A stretch of 64,000 nt of DNA from JANXVR01 sp034667405 (GTDB lineage Bacteria > Actinomycetota > UBA4738 > HRBIN12): NCBI GenBank assembly GCA_034667405.1, contig JAXDJX010000018.1, positions 1-64,000 on the forward strand, read 5' to 3'. Below, in pieces: positions 63,523-64,000 of the stretch. Position 1 is the stretch's first letter. Each line of letters begins with the position of its first letter. A program made the translations under genes and the position numbers. The notes beneath the pieces are model-generated. The model was given only the letters and a program-made list of their open reading frames with translations, had not been told where the DNA came from and made no database searches.

Positions 63523-63528
63523 TAGCAT
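63523..63528 (+). promoter_or_regulatory. -10 element, leaderless candidate
   Basis: TAGCAT, 6 nt before the ATG at 63535. Confidence 0.4.
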
Positions 63529-63534
63529 CTCTGC

Positions 63535-64000
63535 ATGCGGATCACTTTCAGCGAGGACGGACGTGACTTCCACCGCAGAGGCTGGGCCGAACTCGTCGTC
63601 GCCGATCCCGCGGGCACGTTCTTCCACACTCCCGGCTATTTGAAGCTCTACTGGGAGGAATTCGGTGAACAGCCGGAACATCTCCTGCTCGCGTTCGCGG
63701 AAGAGGATGACGGCACGCAGGTCGGTGCGGTCGCCTTCGAGCGGATCGACGAGACCCTTCGGTTCCTGGGTGGCACCGAGGTCACCGACTACATGGGGCC
63801 GGTCGGCGTGCCGGAGAGCCGGGACGCCGTGGCAAAAGAACTGTGGGCGGGGCTCGTCGCACGAGAGGATTGGAGGACGGCAGATCTCCGCGGTCTCGCT
63901 GCGGACGATCCGTGGCTCGGACTGCTGGCCGAGGCTGCAGCCGCCCAGGGCCTCAGCGTCGAGGAGACCGATGACCAGAACGGAACGGCGCCGTTCCTCC
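63535..64000 (+). CDS. acyltransferase-like protein (FemAB/BioF2 GNAT type), cut by window end
   Basis: The first 155 residues of a protein that continues past the window. It reads M-R-I-T-F-S-E-D at the start, T-F-F-H-T-P-G-Y-L-K-L-Y near residue 30, G-A-V-A-F-E-R and L-R-F-L-G-G-T-E-V-T-D-Y-M-G-P. This is the pattern of CelD/BioF2-like GNAT proteins related to FemAB, which transfer acyl or aminoacyl groups. The substrate is unknown. The ATG lies 6 nt after TAGCAT. Confidence 0.75.
   Translation, partial: MRITFSEDGRDFHRRGWAELVVADPAGTFFHTPGYLKLYWEEFGEQPEHLLLAFAEEDDGTQVGAVAFERIDETLRFLGGTEVTDYMGPVGVPESRDAVAKELWAGLVAREDWRTADLRGLAADDPWLGLLAEAAAAQGLSVEETDDQNGTAPFL

Overview
This is a 64-kb piece of a high-GC bacterial chromosome that reads as actinobacterial (Actinomycetota). 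The evidence is the gene neighbourhoods: C4 zinc-ribbon protein, RNase HI and rnpB in a row; sufB-sufD-Rieske-sufC-sufS-sufU; otsA/otsB; GlbO-type globin; an lpd-pdhA-pdhB-E2-lipB operon; and frequent GTG/TTG starts. I cannot name the genus. Genes are packed tightly on both strands, with many 1-4 nt start/stop overlaps inside operons and several long tail-to-tail overlaps. No rRNA, CRISPR array or transposase was seen.

0-2.5 kb: a zinc-ribbon gene runs into a tRNA-Val(UAC). The 3' 49 nt of that tRNA recur as a perfect direct repeat at 1704-1752. Between the copies lie three small, unfamiliar genes, one of them frameshifted, and no integrase. This looks like a very small or eroded tRNA-integrated element. 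2.5-11.6 kb: a secreted beta-propeller, a Rieske oxygenase, membrane proteins, an NTP-transferase/CDP-alcohol phosphatidyltransferase fusion followed by a GT87 mannosyltransferase-like protein, and acetyltransferases. 11.7-18.7 kb: otsA, otsB, a GH15 hydrolase, glk and pgi, together enough for a loop making and degrading trehalose. 18.7-28.4 kb: a large cyclase-AAA-TPR protein, signal peptidase I, a secreted propeller/malectin protein and a tandem pair of secreted PF04185 phosphoesterases, closed by a perfect 16-bp terminator hairpin. 28.4-34.7 kb: cold-shock protein, truncated haemoglobin, pirin, SURF1, Tat-exported esterase, SDR, orphan Flp pilin, zinc-ribbon protein, RNase HI and RNase P RNA.

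34.7-51 kb is a lipoate and 2-oxoacid dehydrogenase region: lipA, an 1857-residue sensor kinase with ten PAS domains and a GAF domain, one E1 alpha/beta pair, a thioredoxin-TPR protein, then lipB, E2, a second E1 pair and lpd in one operon, and a divergent gcvT-like gene. 51-53.6 kb is a response regulator, histidine kinase and lipoprotein operon in which the kinase's receiver-like domain has Glu in place of the phosphoacceptor Asp. 53.6-61.6 kb is iron-sulphur assembly: sufT, a rhodanese, a scramblase-like gene on the other strand, then the suf operon. The window ends in a DUF2207 membrane protein and a truncated acyltransferase-like gene.

Across the window about 20 start codons sit 5-9 nt downstream of a T-A-x-x-x-T hexamer, often TAGGCT, TAGACT, TAGCAT or TATCCT. 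That is the geometry of leaderless transcripts, and I used it to choose several starts.
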